From: an uncultured Lachnospiraceae bacterium
GTDB taxonomy: Bacteria; Bacillota; Clostridia; Lachnospirales; Lachnospiraceae
DNA length: 64,000 bases
NCBI GenBank assembly: GCA_947625205.1
Contig: CANQNN010000002.1
Location: forward strand, 226,478-290,477
Reading direction: 5' to 3'
Position numbers and translations under genes: made by a program. Position 1 is the stretch's first letter, and every line of letters starts with the position of its first letter. This document shows positions 37,560 through 48,356 of the stretch, piece after piece. The notes beneath the pieces are model-generated. The model was given only the letters and a program-made list of their open reading frames with translations, was not told the DNA's origin and searched no databases.

Positions 37560-39418
37560 CAGGTCACAATCCTCTTAAATTTCTTTTCCAGCTCATATTT
37601 TGTCATGGAAACGATCGTTGGTCTGCCGTGAGGACAGTGGTATGGATTCTCCAAAGTCAAAAGCTCATCTATCAGCGCCTCGGCTTCCTGTCTGCTTAAA
37701 CGCATATTGCCCTTGACCGCCGCCTTGCACGCCATAGCCGCGATGCGGATACGAATGCTCTCCGGCGTGCCGGTAACCGCCTCATCAGCCAGTTCATCCA
37801 GGATCAACAAGAAAAACTCCTTCTCCTCATAGCCGTACAGATCCTGGGGTACGCCCCGTATCGCATAATCGTTGCCGCCGAACTCTTCCAGCACAAAACC
37901 AAGCGCCTCAAAATCGCCGGCATGCTTAAGATAACACTCCCGCTCGCGGCTGTTCATGGTAATAACGATGGGCGGATTAACGGTCTGCGACACGATATCA
38001 TGTTCACGGAAACGCTTCATAAACCGTTCGTATTTTACTTTCTCGTGCGCGGCATGCTGATCGATGATCAGAAGCTTGTCCTCATAAGATACCAGCCAGT
38101 ATGTCTCGAACAGCTGTCCCAATATATCATACCTTGCCCGCGCCTGTTCAGACAGGATCTTGTCGTCAAACAGCTCCATCTGGGCGGCCCGGTAATCCGT
38201 TTCCTCCCTGACTCTGTCATACTTGTCATATTCCCGAGCCCTGTCATACTGCACGGCGGACGTGGCAGCGGCAGCCGCAGCCGTAGCCGTAGCAGCCGGC
38301 ACGGGCGGGGTGACGGTATGCGTTTTCCCGGCGATCCGCACAGTCTCGAACGGCTCCGGAACAGATTCTTCTGCCACGCCTGTTTTTCCCCGGGATTCTT
38401 TCTCCTGCAAAACGATCTCGGGTATCATCTCGGTCTGACGCATCGCCGTTTCGACCGCATTCTTGACCGCATCATAAAACGCAGGCGCATCGGCAATGCG
38501 CACTTCCATCTTGGCAGGATGCACGTTGACGTCAATGCGCCGCGTGTCGATCTTAAAATGCAGCACGCAGAAAGGAAACTTATGCTGCATCAGAAACTCT
38601 CTGTACCCCTCCTCCACGGCTTTACTTATCAGGGAACTCTTGATATATCTGCCGTTGATAAAGAAGATCTCATAATTACGGTTCGCTCTGTTAATGACGG
38701 GTTTTCCCAGAAGACCGCTCACCGACATGCCGTCCTCCCGGCAGTTGAAGGGAATAAGCGCGGAGGAGATCTCTTTGCCATAGATCCGGTAAATGATCTC
38801 CTGCAGGTCATTGTTACCGGTCGTAAAAAATCTTGTCTGTCCGTTTGTTACAAACTTAAACGCAATGCCGGGATTGGACATCGCCAGATGCTCCATAAGA
38901 TCGGCCACGTACGAGCCCTCCGTCTGCGGCTGTCTGAGAAATTTTTTCCGCGGCGGCGTATTGTAAAAAAGGTTTCTTACAAGGACCGTGGTCCCCTCGG
39001 GCGCGCCCACTTCCTCTTTCTCCCTCTCGGCGCCGCCCTCGATCACATAACGGATCCCCGTCAGGTCCTGCGCCGTCTTGGTTATCAATTCAACCATAGA
39101 TACCGCCGCTATACTGGCGAGCGCTTCGCCCCTGAATCCAAGACTGACCAAGTCAGTCAAATCATCCGCTGACGTGATCTTGCTGGTCGCATGTCTTAAG
39201 AATGCGTTAGCTACCTGCTCCTTCTCGATACCGCCGCCGTTGTCAGTCACCCGTATCAATGTTATCCCGCCGTCCTTAATCTCAACGGTGATCGCATGTG
39301 CGCCGGCATCTATTGCGTTTTCCACCAGCTCCTTTACAACGTTTGCAGGCCGTTCAACCACCTCGCCGGCAGCGATCTTATCGATTGTCTGATGATCCAA
39401 AATATTAATAACAGCCAT
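37559..39418 (-). CDS. mutL: DNA mismatch repair endonuclease MutL
   Basis: 619 residues. GHKL ATPase domain with NAIDAGAHAI, DNGGGI and FRGEALASI; a low-complexity Ala-rich linker near 380-400; and a C-terminal dimer domain with the endonuclease motif DQHAAHEKVKYE near 452, so it should nick DNA as in other bacteria lacking MutH. Directly downstream of mutS. Confidence 0.96.
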   Translation of the reverse strand: MAVINILDHQTIDKIAAGEVVERPANVVKELVENAIDAGAHAITVEIKDGGITLIRVTDNGGGIEKEQVANAFLRHATSKITSADDLTDLVSLGFRGEALASIAAVSMVELITKTAQDLTGIRYVIEGGAEREKEEVGAPEGTTVLVRNLFYNTPPRKKFLRQPQTEGSYVADLMEHLAMSNPGIAFKFVTNGQTRFFTTGNNDLQEIIYRIYGKEISSALIPFNCREDGMSVSGLLGKPVINRANRNYEIFFINGRYIKSSLISKAVEEGYREFLMQHKFPFCVLHFKIDTRRIDVNVHPAKMEVRIADAPAFYDAVKNAVETAMRQTEMIPEIVLQEKESRGKTGVAEESVPEPFETVRIAGKTHTVTPPVPAATATAAAAAATSAVQYDRAREYDKYDRVREETDYRAAQMELFDDKILSEQARARYDILGQLFETYWLVSYEDKLLIIDQHAAHEKVKYERFMKRFREHDIVSQTVNPPIVITMNSRERECYLKHAGDFEALGFVLEEFGGNDYAIRGVPQDLYGYEEKEFFLLILDELADEAVTGTPESIRIRIAAMACKAAVKGNMRLSRQEAEALIDELLTLENPYHCPHGRPTIVSMTKYELEKKFKRIVT

Positions 39419-39438
39419 AAGTTTATCCCTGTTCCCTC

Positions 39439-42084
39439 TTACCAGCGGTTCTTCAGTTTATTCTGCAGTCTGTAGAGAGTATTCAAAGCGTCCACGGGCG
39501 TCAGATTGCCTACATCGATCTCCTGCAGTTCTTTTATGATGTCCTCGTCCCTGACCGTATCAAAGAGTGACATCTGCTCCATATCCACCTCATCGTATCT
39601 GACTGCCTTATGCTTATCGTTCTTCAGATCGACCTCGATATTCTGCATTTTCTCGATAATATCGTTGTCACTGAGCTGCTCCACGATCTCTTTTGCCCTG
39701 TCGATGACCATATCCGGGACTCCGGCGAGCTTAGCGACCTGTATACCGTAGCTCTTGTCCGCGCTGCCCTTGATGATCTTGCGGAGAAATACGATATCGT
39801 CGCCCTTTTCCTTAACGGCAATGCAGTAGTTATTTACATTGTCCATCTTGTCTTCCAGCTCTGTCAGCTCATGATAATGTGTGGCAAACAGCGTCTTTGC
39901 CCCTAACAGCTTACGGTTGCTGATATGTTCGATGACCGCCCAGGCAATGCTTAATCCGTCAAAGGTTGACGTACCCCTTCCGATCTCATCCAGGATCAGC
40001 AAGCTGTTTACGGTTGCGTTCCTCAGAATGTTCGCCACCTCATTCATTTCCACCATAAAGGTAGACTGACCGCTGGAAAGATCATCGGATGCGCCCACCC
40101 TCGTAAATATACGATCCACAATGCCGATATCCGCCTTTCCTGCCGGCACAAAGGAACCGATCTGCGCCATCAGGACGATCAGCGCCGTCTGTCTCATATA
40201 GGTGGATTTACCCGCCATATTGGGGCCTGTGATCACGGCAATACAATGCTTCCTGTTGTCCAGATAGGTATCGTTTGCAATAAACATGTCATTGCTTATC
40301 ATCTGCTCCACAACGGGATGCCTTCCGTCTCTGATGTCTATGATGCCTTTTTCGTTAAGCGCAGGGCGGACATAGCGGTTGCGCTCCGCCACGTAAGAGA
40401 GCGAAGCGAGTACATCCAGCTGCGCTATCGCTCTGGCCGTCCTCTGTATGCGTTCCATCTGCGCCGCGACAGCATCGCGTATCCCGCAGAAAGTGTCGTA
40501 TTCCAGAGCGGAAAGCTTATCCTCCGCATTCAGAATAGCATCCTCCAGCTCTTTCAGGCGCGGCGTAGTATACCGCTCCGCATTGGCAAGGGTCTGTTTG
40601 CGGATATAGTCGTCCGGCACAAGATTCTTATACGAATTCGTCACTTCAAAGTAATAACCGAACACTTTGTTATATTTAATACGCAGGTTCTTGATCCCCG
40701 TACGCTCCCTGTCTTCCTCTTCCAAAGCCGCAAGCCAGTTTTTGCCGTCTGTCTTGGCTTTTCGCAGGGAATCTATCGTCTCATTGAACCCTTCTTTAAT
40801 GATGCCGCCTTCCCTTGTGGCAATAGGCGGTTCTTCAATGACGGAGCTGTCGATCAGCGTATGGATATCGGTGAGCGCGTCCATATGATCATTGATCCTG
40901 TCTAAAAGCGCCGCGTCCAGATCGCCTAACACTGTCTTGATGGATGGAAGCATAGCCAGGGAATTGCGCAGCGCGATCAGATCCCTCGGATTCGCCGTCT
41001 TATAGCTTACCTTTCCCAGAAGCCGCTCCAGATCGTATACCGCGTTTAAGTATTCCCGGATCTCATCTCTGTCAACGCTCTTTTTTCCAAGTGTTTCCAC
41101 AGCGTCCAGGCGCTGCTCCATCTTCTCCCTGTCGATCAACGGCTGCTCTATATATTTTCTGAGCAGACGTCCGCCCATAGCTGTTCTGGTCTTATCGAGC
41201 ACACCGAGAAGTGACCCTGTCTTCTGTTTCTCTCTCAGCGTTTCCGTCAATTCCAGATTGCGTCTCGTGGAGCTGTCAAGCAGCATGTATTTACTCGTCA
41301 GATACGGATACAGATGCGTAAAATGCGAAAGAGATGTTTTCTGCGTCTCATACAGATACTGTAACAAGGCGCCTGCGGCGATAAGCCCTGTCGGAAAATC
41401 TTCCAGCCCCAGTCCCGCCAGCGTAGTAACCCGGAAATGCTTCTTCAAGCTTTTGCGGCAGCAGTCCTCGTCAAAATAATGGGCCGACAGCGAAAAGATC
41501 GTGATGCCGAGACGGTTTTTCAGATCTTCGATATCACAGCCGCTCACCAGAAACTGCTCGTTGCATATGATCTCAGTCGGCTCATATTTATTGATCTCGT
41601 CCTGCAGCTTCGGCAGATCCTCCACTTCCGTCAGATAATAGTCGCCCGTTGTGACATCCGCTATGGATATACCGGTCTTACCCGGAAAATAGACGATGCA
41701 CATCAAATAGTTATTTTTCGTCTCTTCCAGGGACTGCAGATTCAGATTGGTGCCCGGCGTAACAATGCGCACGACCTCTCTTTTGACAATGCCCTTCGTA
41801 AGCTTCGGGTCCTCCATCTGCTCACAAATGGCGACCTTGTGCCCCCGGGACACCAATTTACTGAGATACCCCTCCAGGGCATGATAGGGCACCCCGCACA
41901 TGGGAGCCCGCTCTTCCTGTCCGCAGCTTTTACCCGTCAGAGTAATATCCAGCTCTTTGGACGCAAGAAGCGCATCCTCATAGAACATCTCGTAAAAATC
42001 ACCAAGACGATACAGAAGAATACAATCCTGATATTCTTTTTTTGTTTCCAGATACTGCTGCATCATTGGCGTCAGCTCAGCCAT
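39439..42084 (-). CDS. mutS: DNA mismatch recognition protein MutS
   Basis: 881 residues. Mismatch-binding YRLGDFYEMFYEDA near the start (Phe-X-Glu motif FYE), lever/clamp domains, and ATPase domain with Walker A GPNMAGKST near 618-626 and LILDEIGRGTSTFDG. The ATG at 42084 gives the usual MAELTPMMQQYLETKK start; an ATG two codons upstream overlaps the miaB stop codon. Confidence 0.96.
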   Translation of the reverse strand: MAELTPMMQQYLETKKEYQDCILLYRLGDFYEMFYEDALLASKELDITLTGKSCGQEERAPMCGVPYHALEGYLSKLVSRGHKVAICEQMEDPKLTKGIVKREVVRIVTPGTNLNLQSLEETKNNYLMCIVYFPGKTGISIADVTTGDYYLTEVEDLPKLQDEINKYEPTEIICNEQFLVSGCDIEDLKNRLGITIFSLSAHYFDEDCCRKSLKKHFRVTTLAGLGLEDFPTGLIAAGALLQYLYETQKTSLSHFTHLYPYLTSKYMLLDSSTRRNLELTETLREKQKTGSLLGVLDKTRTAMGGRLLRKYIEQPLIDREKMEQRLDAVETLGKKSVDRDEIREYLNAVYDLERLLGKVSYKTANPRDLIALRNSLAMLPSIKTVLGDLDAALLDRINDHMDALTDIHTLIDSSVIEEPPIATREGGIIKEGFNETIDSLRKAKTDGKNWLAALEEEDRERTGIKNLRIKYNKVFGYYFEVTNSYKNLVPDDYIRKQTLANAERYTTPRLKELEDAILNAEDKLSALEYDTFCGIRDAVAAQMERIQRTARAIAQLDVLASLSYVAERNRYVRPALNEKGIIDIRDGRHPVVEQMISNDMFIANDTYLDNRKHCIAVITGPNMAGKSTYMRQTALIVLMAQIGSFVPAGKADIGIVDRIFTRVGASDDLSSGQSTFMVEMNEVANILRNATVNSLLILDEIGRGTSTFDGLSIAWAVIEHISNRKLLGAKTLFATHYHELTELEDKMDNVNNYCIAVKEKGDDIVFLRKIIKGSADKSYGIQVAKLAGVPDMVIDRAKEIVEQLSDNDIIEKMQNIEVDLKNDKHKAVRYDEVDMEQMSLFDTVRDEDIIKELQEIDVGNLTPVDALNTLYRLQNKLKNRW

Positions 42085-42089
42085 TCGCA

Positions 42090-43529
42090 TCAACCGTCTT
42101 TCTGTGTAGTAATATGTCCTGTGTAATAGAAGCCGTGGCAGGTATCCAGCGACACGGGAACGATCCGTCCTGCCATCGACTGCTTTGCCGGGAAATGCAC
42201 AAGCATATTGTTGGATAACCGCCCTGTCATCAGGGAAGCGTCCTGTTCATTTACTTCCTCAACCAGAGCCTCCATAACCTGTCCCTGCCAAAGCAGCGCC
42301 CGCTCCCGCGCGGTATCCTGCACGACCTTAAGAATCCTGTCAAACCCTTCATGCACGACCGTTTCCGGCACCTGGCCACTCATTTGCGCTGCCGGCGTAC
42401 CTGTCCTTCTGGAATAAATAAACGTAAACGCATTGTCGAAACGCACCCTGCGCACAACGTCGATCGTCTCATCCACGTCCGCCGGCGTTTCTCCGGGAAA
42501 CCCTGCGATAATATCCGTTGTGAGCGCTATGTCCGGCATCGCGCTCCTGATCCTGTCCGCCAGCGCGAGATACTGCGCTTTTGTATACCTTCTGTTCATT
42601 GCCTTCAGGATCCTATCGGAGCCCGACTGAAGCGGCAGATGAAGATGCCGGCATATCTTATCCGAATGCTTCATGACATCGATCAATTCATCGGAAAGGT
42701 CCTTGGGGTGGGACGTCATAAAACGGATGCGCCTCAGACCGTCGATCTGCTCTACTTCGCGCAGCAGCTGTGCAAACGTCACCGGCACATCCAGATTTTT
42801 GCCGTAGGAATTGACATTCTGGCCCAGCAGCATGACTTCCACAACGCCATCCCTCACCATATTTTCAATTTCCCTGACGATCTCCTTCGGGTCCCTGCTC
42901 CTCTCGCGCCCTCTCACATATGGCACGATACAATAGCTGCAGAAATTATTGCAGCCATACATGATATTGACACCGGATTTATATGGATATTTGCGTCTGA
43001 CGGGAAGATCCTCAACGATCTGGTCCGTTTCATGCCAGATATCGATGATCATCTCCTGATTCTCAAACATTGTCACAAGGAGCTGTGCGAATTTAAAGAT
43101 ATTATGTGTTCCGAATATCAGATCCACAAAGCGGTAGCTGGTTTTGATCTTATCTATAACGCTCTCTTCCTGCATCATACAGCCGCACAGGGCAATCTTT
43201 AAATGCGGCTTTCTTTTTTTCAGACTATGCAGGGCTCCCAGCCTGCCATAAACACGCTGGTTAGCATTATCACGCACCGTACAGGTGTTATATATCACAA
43301 AATCCGCATCCTCTTCGTTTTCGACCGGCAGATAACCGATCTGCGTAAGGATACCGAGCAGTTTCTCGGAATCCCTTGCATTCATCTGACAGCCGAATGT
43401 CGTAACACAGCACTGCGGCTTACGGCCGAGGCTGTCCTCCAGCTGCGCAACACAGGCCACCGCTTTCTCCATATATTCTCTTTGCAAAGCCGATTCCGTC
43501 GTGTCATTCGTCGATAAATACCGTGCCAT
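42090..43529 (-). CDS. miaB: tRNA methylthiotransferase MiaB
   Basis: 479 residues, radical-SAM enzyme that turns i6A37 into ms2i6A37. N-terminal cluster cysteines in TFGCQMNARDSE and YNTCTVRDNA plus CGCMMQ; radical-SAM CxxxCxxC in YGCNNFCSYCIVPYVRGRE; C-terminal TRAM domain. GGAGAAAGAG before the ATG at 43529; an in-frame ATG at 43565 is less likely. Confidence 0.95.
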   Translation of the reverse strand: MARYLSTNDTTESALQREYMEKAVACVAQLEDSLGRKPQCCVTTFGCQMNARDSEKLLGILTQIGYLPVENEEDADFVIYNTCTVRDNANQRVYGRLGALHSLKKRKPHLKIALCGCMMQEESVIDKIKTSYRFVDLIFGTHNIFKFAQLLVTMFENQEMIIDIWHETDQIVEDLPVRRKYPYKSGVNIMYGCNNFCSYCIVPYVRGRERSRDPKEIVREIENMVRDGVVEVMLLGQNVNSYGKNLDVPVTFAQLLREVEQIDGLRRIRFMTSHPKDLSDELIDVMKHSDKICRHLHLPLQSGSDRILKAMNRRYTKAQYLALADRIRSAMPDIALTTDIIAGFPGETPADVDETIDVVRRVRFDNAFTFIYSRRTGTPAAQMSGQVPETVVHEGFDRILKVVQDTARERALLWQGQVMEALVEEVNEQDASLMTGRLSNNMLVHFPAKQSMAGRIVPVSLDTCHGFYYTGHITTQKDG

Positions 43530-43580
43530 ATCATCTCTTTCTCCGGCGCTGTTTATGTATTGCATATCTCAAAATCGTTC

Positions 43581-44444
43581 TCAGATTTTCTTGCAGCACG
43601 CGACCGCCAGAGACCCCGGACCTATATGACATGCAATGCTCAGTGATAGCGGGTCCACATGGATATCAAAGCCCGGAAATTGCGCCTGTACTTCCTCTTT
43701 CAACAGCATGGCGGCGTCACGGTCATAACTGTAGGCGATCTCCAGCCAGATATTGTCCTTATCCGCGCCACCGAAACGTTTCTCCATATCGCTGCGAATG
43801 GCATTGATCATAATGGACTTGCCCTGAGACACTGTCCTTGCCTTGGCGAAAGCGTCCAGCTTCTCTCCCTGTATCTGCAGCACGGGCTTCAATTTCAGTA
43901 TCGTGCCGAGGGCAGCCGCCGCGGGCGTGATCCTGCCGCCCTTCTTCAGATAGTATAATGTGTCAAGCATGATATAAATGCTCGAATTAAATTTGTCTTT
44001 TTCCAGAAAATCTTTGATCTGCGCCGCATTCATGCCCCGGTCGATCAGTAACAGCGCGTCCAGCGCCGACTGTCTCTGGGTAACGGATATCCGCTGATTG
44101 TTGACGACCTGCACTCTGCCGTCATAATCCTGCGCAAGCATAATGGCGCTCTCACAGGAACCGCTCAGACCGCTCGACATCGGAATATGCACGATCTCAT
44201 CATACTCATCAAGCAAGCCGTTCCATAACTTAAGCACGGAATCCGGTGTCGGCTGGCTCGTTATGACGTCTGCGCCGTCCGCCAGACGTTTATAGAATTC
44301 CTCCTGTGTCAGAGTGATGTCTTCATAGAATATCTCATTGTTGATCATAAAGGGCATCGGAAGTACATGGATCCCCAATTCCTTTGCCTGTGACTGCGTA
44401 ATACCGCTGTTGCTGTCCGTGACAACCGCTATTTTCTTTGCCAT
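43581..44444 (-). CDS. DegV family fatty-acid-binding protein
   Basis: 287 residues. Begins MAKKIAVVTDSNSGI and carries ITSQPTPDSVLKLW and the HIPMSSGLSGSCESAIMLAQ block that binds the fatty acid carboxylate. DegV/FakB proteins present fatty acids to the FakA kinase; a FakA-like gene is nearby at 46649, so they may work as a pair. Confidence 0.9.
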   Translation of the reverse strand: MAKKIAVVTDSNSGITQSQAKELGIHVLPMPFMINNEIFYEDITLTQEEFYKRLADGADVITSQPTPDSVLKLWNGLLDEYDEIVHIPMSSGLSGSCESAIMLAQDYDGRVQVVNNQRISVTQRQSALDALLLIDRGMNAAQIKDFLEKDKFNSSIYIMLDTLYYLKKGGRITPAAAALGTILKLKPVLQIQGEKLDAFAKARTVSQGKSIMINAIRSDMEKRFGGADKDNIWLEIAYSYDRDAAMLLKEEVQAQFPGFDIHVDPLSLSIACHIGPGSLAVACCKKI

Positions 44445-44515
44445 GCCTTAATACTTCTCCATATTCTTATTTTGTATACTGCAATACTGCATTGACCTAC
44501 CTATTCATATTACTT

Positions 44516-46564
44516 TTAGATAGTTCTAAAGTCAACCTCATTTGTAGAAGCCTGCTCCAGCTTTTTACGCAGCAATATATGATCCGCTTGCTCCAGGGCA
44601 GCGTCCTCCTCCAGCAGCCTATCCGCACACTCTCCCGCCCGCTGCAGTATTGCGGCGTCCTGAAAGATATCTCCCAGAACGAACCTTAGATTGCCGCTCT
44701 GCCTGATGCCGAACAAGTCGCCCGGCCCGCGGAGCTTCAGGTCCTGGGAGGCAATATAAAAACCGTCGTTTGACTCGTTTAATATCTTAAGTCTGGACAT
44801 GGTTTCCGGCCGGTCCGAGCCGCTCATAAAGATGCAGTAAGACTGTGCGTTGCCCCGTCCTACCCTGCCGCGGAGCTGATGAAGCTGCGCCAATCCGAAG
44901 CGCTCCGCGTTTTCCACCATCATCACCGTGGCATTCGGCACATTGATCCCCACCTCAATGACTGTGGTAGACACCAGAACATCGATCTGTCCTGCGGCAA
45001 ACGCCTCCATGATCCGGTTTTTTTCGGCAGCCTTCATCCGTCCGTGCAGCGATGCGATCTGGACGGACGGCGCCAGTTTATCCTTAAGCTTTTCCGTATA
45101 AGAAACGACGCTTTCCAGTTCATCCGTCTCGCCGTCCTCCACCGTCGGACAGATAATATAGACCTGATGCCCTATAGATACTTCTTTTTCTATAAACCGG
45201 TAGGCGGTCTCTCTGTAGGATGTATTCACTACACAGTTCTTTATGGGCAGACGATTGGCCGGCAGCTCATCAAGAACGGAAATATGGAGATCCCCATACA
45301 GTATGATCGCCAGCGTCCGCGGGATCGGCGTTGCGCTCATGACAAGCACATGGACATCCTTGCCTTTCTGCGCAAGGCTCTCCCGCTGTCTCACCCCGAA
45401 ACGGTGCTGTTCATCGGTGATCACAAGACCCAGGTTGTGATAGAGCACCCGGTCCTGTATCAGTGCATGCGTACCGAGCACGACATTGGCCTCACCGCTT
45501 TCGATCTGCTCATAAATGCGTTTTCTGTCTTTTGCCGGGACGGAACCCGTAAGCAGGACAGGTCTGACCGGCAGATGATACTGTTTCTGCATCTGCGTCA
45601 GCGTTTCATAGTGCTGGGCCGCCAGAACTTCCGTGGGCGCCATAAGCGCGCCCTGATAACCGTTAGCGGTGCACATGACAAGCGCCAGAAACGCGAGGAT
45701 CGTTTTTCCGGATCCCACGTCACCCTGGATCAGCCTGTTCATCGTATGCTCTGAGGCAAGATCCTCCCGGATCTCATTCCACACCCTAAGCTGCGCCTGC
45801 GTCAGTCTGTAAGGAAGCGCCTCGATCAACCGCTGCGTCTCTGCCACGGGAATCATCGGGCATCTGTTGGGAAGTACGCTGTTGACATCCCTTAAGCGGC
45901 GAATCATAAGAATAAAAAGAAGAAACTCATCAAATACCAGCCTCTCCCTGGCTTTGACAAGCGTATCCCTGTCTGTCGGAAAATGCATCTGCCGTATCGC
46001 TTCCCCGTAAGTATAAAATCCGTTTGCAAGACGTATCTGTTCCGGCAGATAATCCACGGACAGATCTACCGCATCGATCGCCTGCCTCATGACCTTGACG
46101 ATGGTATTGTTGCTCAGACCCTTTGTAACAGAATACCTCGGCAGCATACGGTTCATCAAATCCCCGTATTCCTTAGGCTTGTACATTCTGGCCTGCTCCA
46201 TCACATAGCGGCTCCCGCGCTGCATGAGAACGCCCCGGAAAATATACTGCATTCCCGCTTTTACGGTATTTTTAAGATACGGCATATTAAAATACGTCAT
46301 ATGAAGCGTTCCGCCGCCCTCGCATTCGACATCAAAGGTCGTGATGCTGAGTCCGCGAACATGTCTGGTAGCAATATTGCCGTGAACAGTTCCCGAAACT
46401 GCGGTCATTTCCTCCAGGACTGCATCCAAAAGCGCCACCGGCTCAGAGAAGCATTCGTAATCTCTCGGATAATAGCGAACAAGATCCTCTGCCGTATCGA
46501 TATCCAGCTTATGAAAAAGACCTGCGGTTTTATCCCCGATTCCCTTAAACGCTGTGATCTTCAT
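44516..46564 (-). CDS. recG: ATP-dependent DNA helicase RecG
   Basis: 682 residues. N-terminal wedge/OB domain, helicase motifs GDVGSGKT (I), DEQHRFG (II; DEQH box) and SATPIPRT (III), then QLRGRVGRG (VI). Reverses stalled forks. Follows a strong terminator and precedes degV. Confidence 0.96.
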   Translation of the reverse strand: MKITAFKGIGDKTAGLFHKLDIDTAEDLVRYYPRDYECFSEPVALLDAVLEEMTAVSGTVHGNIATRHVRGLSITTFDVECEGGGTLHMTYFNMPYLKNTVKAGMQYIFRGVLMQRGSRYVMEQARMYKPKEYGDLMNRMLPRYSVTKGLSNNTIVKVMRQAIDAVDLSVDYLPEQIRLANGFYTYGEAIRQMHFPTDRDTLVKARERLVFDEFLLFILMIRRLRDVNSVLPNRCPMIPVAETQRLIEALPYRLTQAQLRVWNEIREDLASEHTMNRLIQGDVGSGKTILAFLALVMCTANGYQGALMAPTEVLAAQHYETLTQMQKQYHLPVRPVLLTGSVPAKDRKRIYEQIESGEANVVLGTHALIQDRVLYHNLGLVITDEQHRFGVRQRESLAQKGKDVHVLVMSATPIPRTLAIILYGDLHISVLDELPANRLPIKNCVVNTSYRETAYRFIEKEVSIGHQVYIICPTVEDGETDELESVVSYTEKLKDKLAPSVQIASLHGRMKAAEKNRIMEAFAAGQIDVLVSTTVIEVGINVPNATVMMVENAERFGLAQLHQLRGRVGRGNAQSYCIFMSGSDRPETMSRLKILNESNDGFYIASQDLKLRGPGDLFGIRQSGNLRFVLGDIFQDAAILQRAGECADRLLEEDAALEQADHILLRKKLEQASTNEVDFRTI

Positions 46565-46582
46565 AGGATCCCTCTCAAAAAA

Positions 46583-46626
46583 TCCCCGACAGCAGGACGC
46601 GCAGAAGCGCCTGTTGTCAGGGGAAT
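46583..46626 (-). terminator. terminator between the DAK2 gene and recG
   Basis: Long imperfect stem: TCCCC, ACA, CAGG and CGC pair with their partners in GCG, CTGTTGT and GGGGA around GCAGAA; TTTTTTG follows on the minus strand. Confidence 0.8.
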
Positions 46627-46648
46627 TTATCTGTCTTGCCGCCGTCTG

Positions 46649-48343
46649 TTATTCGGCTGATACAATATAATAGTAAATAGGCTGGCCGCCATACTGCAGT
46701 TCAACATCGCATGACGGATAACGGTCTGCTACACGGGAACGCAGATTCTCGGCATCTTCGTCATTGATCTCCGCACCGTAATAGATGCTGATTAACTCCC
46801 TCTCATCCGACATCATCTCATTTATCATATTCATTGTGACCTCCGATATCGCCGTGCCGACCGAAAGTATGCCGGAATCACCGATTCCCATAAAGTCGCC
46901 CTGCTTGATCTCCTTATCGTCGATGCTGGTATCTCTGACCGCATACGTTACCTGGCCCGTAGCGACATTCCCGATCTCCGCCGTCATAACTTCGGCGTTC
47001 TCCTCCGCCGTCATATCGGGTACGTAATTGATCACCGCCGTAATACCCTGAGGTACGGTTTTCGTGGGAATTACAATGATATTTTTATCCTTAACAAGCG
47101 TCTGCGCCTGGTTTGCCGCCAGGATAATATTCTTGTTGTTGGGCAGGATAAATATATTGTCCGCATTGACCTGATCGATAGCATTGAGCATATCTTCCGT
47201 ACTGGGGTTCATGGTCTGTCCGCCCTCGATAATGTAATCGACGCCCAGTCCCTTAAATATCTCGTTGATACCGTCACCGACAGATACGGCAATGAAGCCG
47301 ACGTCCTTTCCGGGCTGATCACCGGCCGTAGATTCCTGCTTGATCTCAACCGGTTCCTTCTGAGACATCTTAAACAGCTTCTCCTGATGCTCCAGACGCA
47401 TATTATCGATCTTCATATTGGACAGCGCGCCGTATTTCAGCGCCCGCTGGATGGCAAGACCCGGATCGTTGGTATGTACATGTACCTTGACCACGTCCTC
47501 ATCCGCCACAACAACGATGGAATCACCGATCGACTCCAGATATGCCTTGAAATCCAGCTCCGCCTTGATGTTGAATACTTTGTTCAGCATAATGATGAAC
47601 TCTGTACAGTAACCAAATTTGATATCGGCATTCGCCTGCGCCTCAGCGTTTACGCTTACGGATCTGCCGCTTCCTGCCGATGCGGCGGTATCGCTCAGGG
47701 TATAGTCTATCTCTTTTCCCATAAAGGCGTCATATGCGCCTTTAAGAACAAGGATAAGTCCTTGACCGCCAGAGTCAACAACGCCCGCCTGTTTTAACAC
47801 AGGAAGCATTTCCGGCGTCTGAGCCAGTACTTCATCGGCGCGCGCAATGATCTGCTTAAAGAACTCTGCCATGTCCTCCATGCCGCCGTCAGCCAGCTCC
47901 CGCGCCTTGACGGATGCGCCTTTGGCAACAGTCAGTATCGTACCCTCTTTGGGTTTCATAACTGCCTTGTATGCCGTCTCCACCGCTTTTTCAAAAGCCG
48001 ATGCGATCAAAGGTATCGTAATCGTGTCATATTCCTTGACGCCCTTGGTAAAGCCTCTGAACAGCTGGGACAGGATCACGCCGGAATTACCTCTGGCGCC
48101 TCTGAGGGAGCCTGACGAGATCGCCTTGCACAGCGACTGCATATCAATATCACCCGTGCTGCGCAGCGCCGCAACTTCTTTAGCCGCCGACATGATCGTC
48201 AGCGTCATATTCGTTCCGGTATCGCCGTCGGGTACCGGGAAAACATTTAAATCATTGATCCATTCTTTGTTACTTTCAAGATTCTTTGCACCGGCAAGAA
48301 ATAATTTAGCCATCGTGCCGGCATCGATCGTATTTGAAACCAC
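46649..48343 (-). CDS. fakA: DAK2-domain kinase, FakA/YloV-like
   Basis: 564 residues. N-terminal DAK2 (DhaL) ATP domain with VFPVPDGDTGTNMTLT and SLRGARGNSGVILSQLFRGF, a middle domain and a C-terminal DegV-like dimer part. Phosphorylates fatty acids bound to DegV-type partners. GTG at 48343 has GGGAGG seven bases upstream. Order Asp23-fakA-recG is typical of Bacillota. Confidence 0.9.
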   Translation of the reverse strand: MVSNTIDAGTMAKLFLAGAKNLESNKEWINDLNVFPVPDGDTGTNMTLTIMSAAKEVAALRSTGDIDMQSLCKAISSGSLRGARGNSGVILSQLFRGFTKGVKEYDTITIPLIASAFEKAVETAYKAVMKPKEGTILTVAKGASVKARELADGGMEDMAEFFKQIIARADEVLAQTPEMLPVLKQAGVVDSGGQGLILVLKGAYDAFMGKEIDYTLSDTAASAGSGRSVSVNAEAQANADIKFGYCTEFIIMLNKVFNIKAELDFKAYLESIGDSIVVVADEDVVKVHVHTNDPGLAIQRALKYGALSNMKIDNMRLEHQEKLFKMSQKEPVEIKQESTAGDQPGKDVGFIAVSVGDGINEIFKGLGVDYIIEGGQTMNPSTEDMLNAIDQVNADNIFILPNNKNIILAANQAQTLVKDKNIIVIPTKTVPQGITAVINYVPDMTAEENAEVMTAEIGNVATGQVTYAVRDTSIDDKEIKQGDFMGIGDSGILSVGTAISEVTMNMINEMMSDERELISIYYGAEINDEDAENLRSRVADRYPSCDVELQYGGQPIYYYIVSAE

Positions 48344-48356
48344 CTCGTGTCCTCCC

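Noticed and set aside
37922..39172. 416-residue plus-strand frame inside mutL
   Set aside because: Antisense of a clear mutL; very high Arg/His/Leu content and no start signal.
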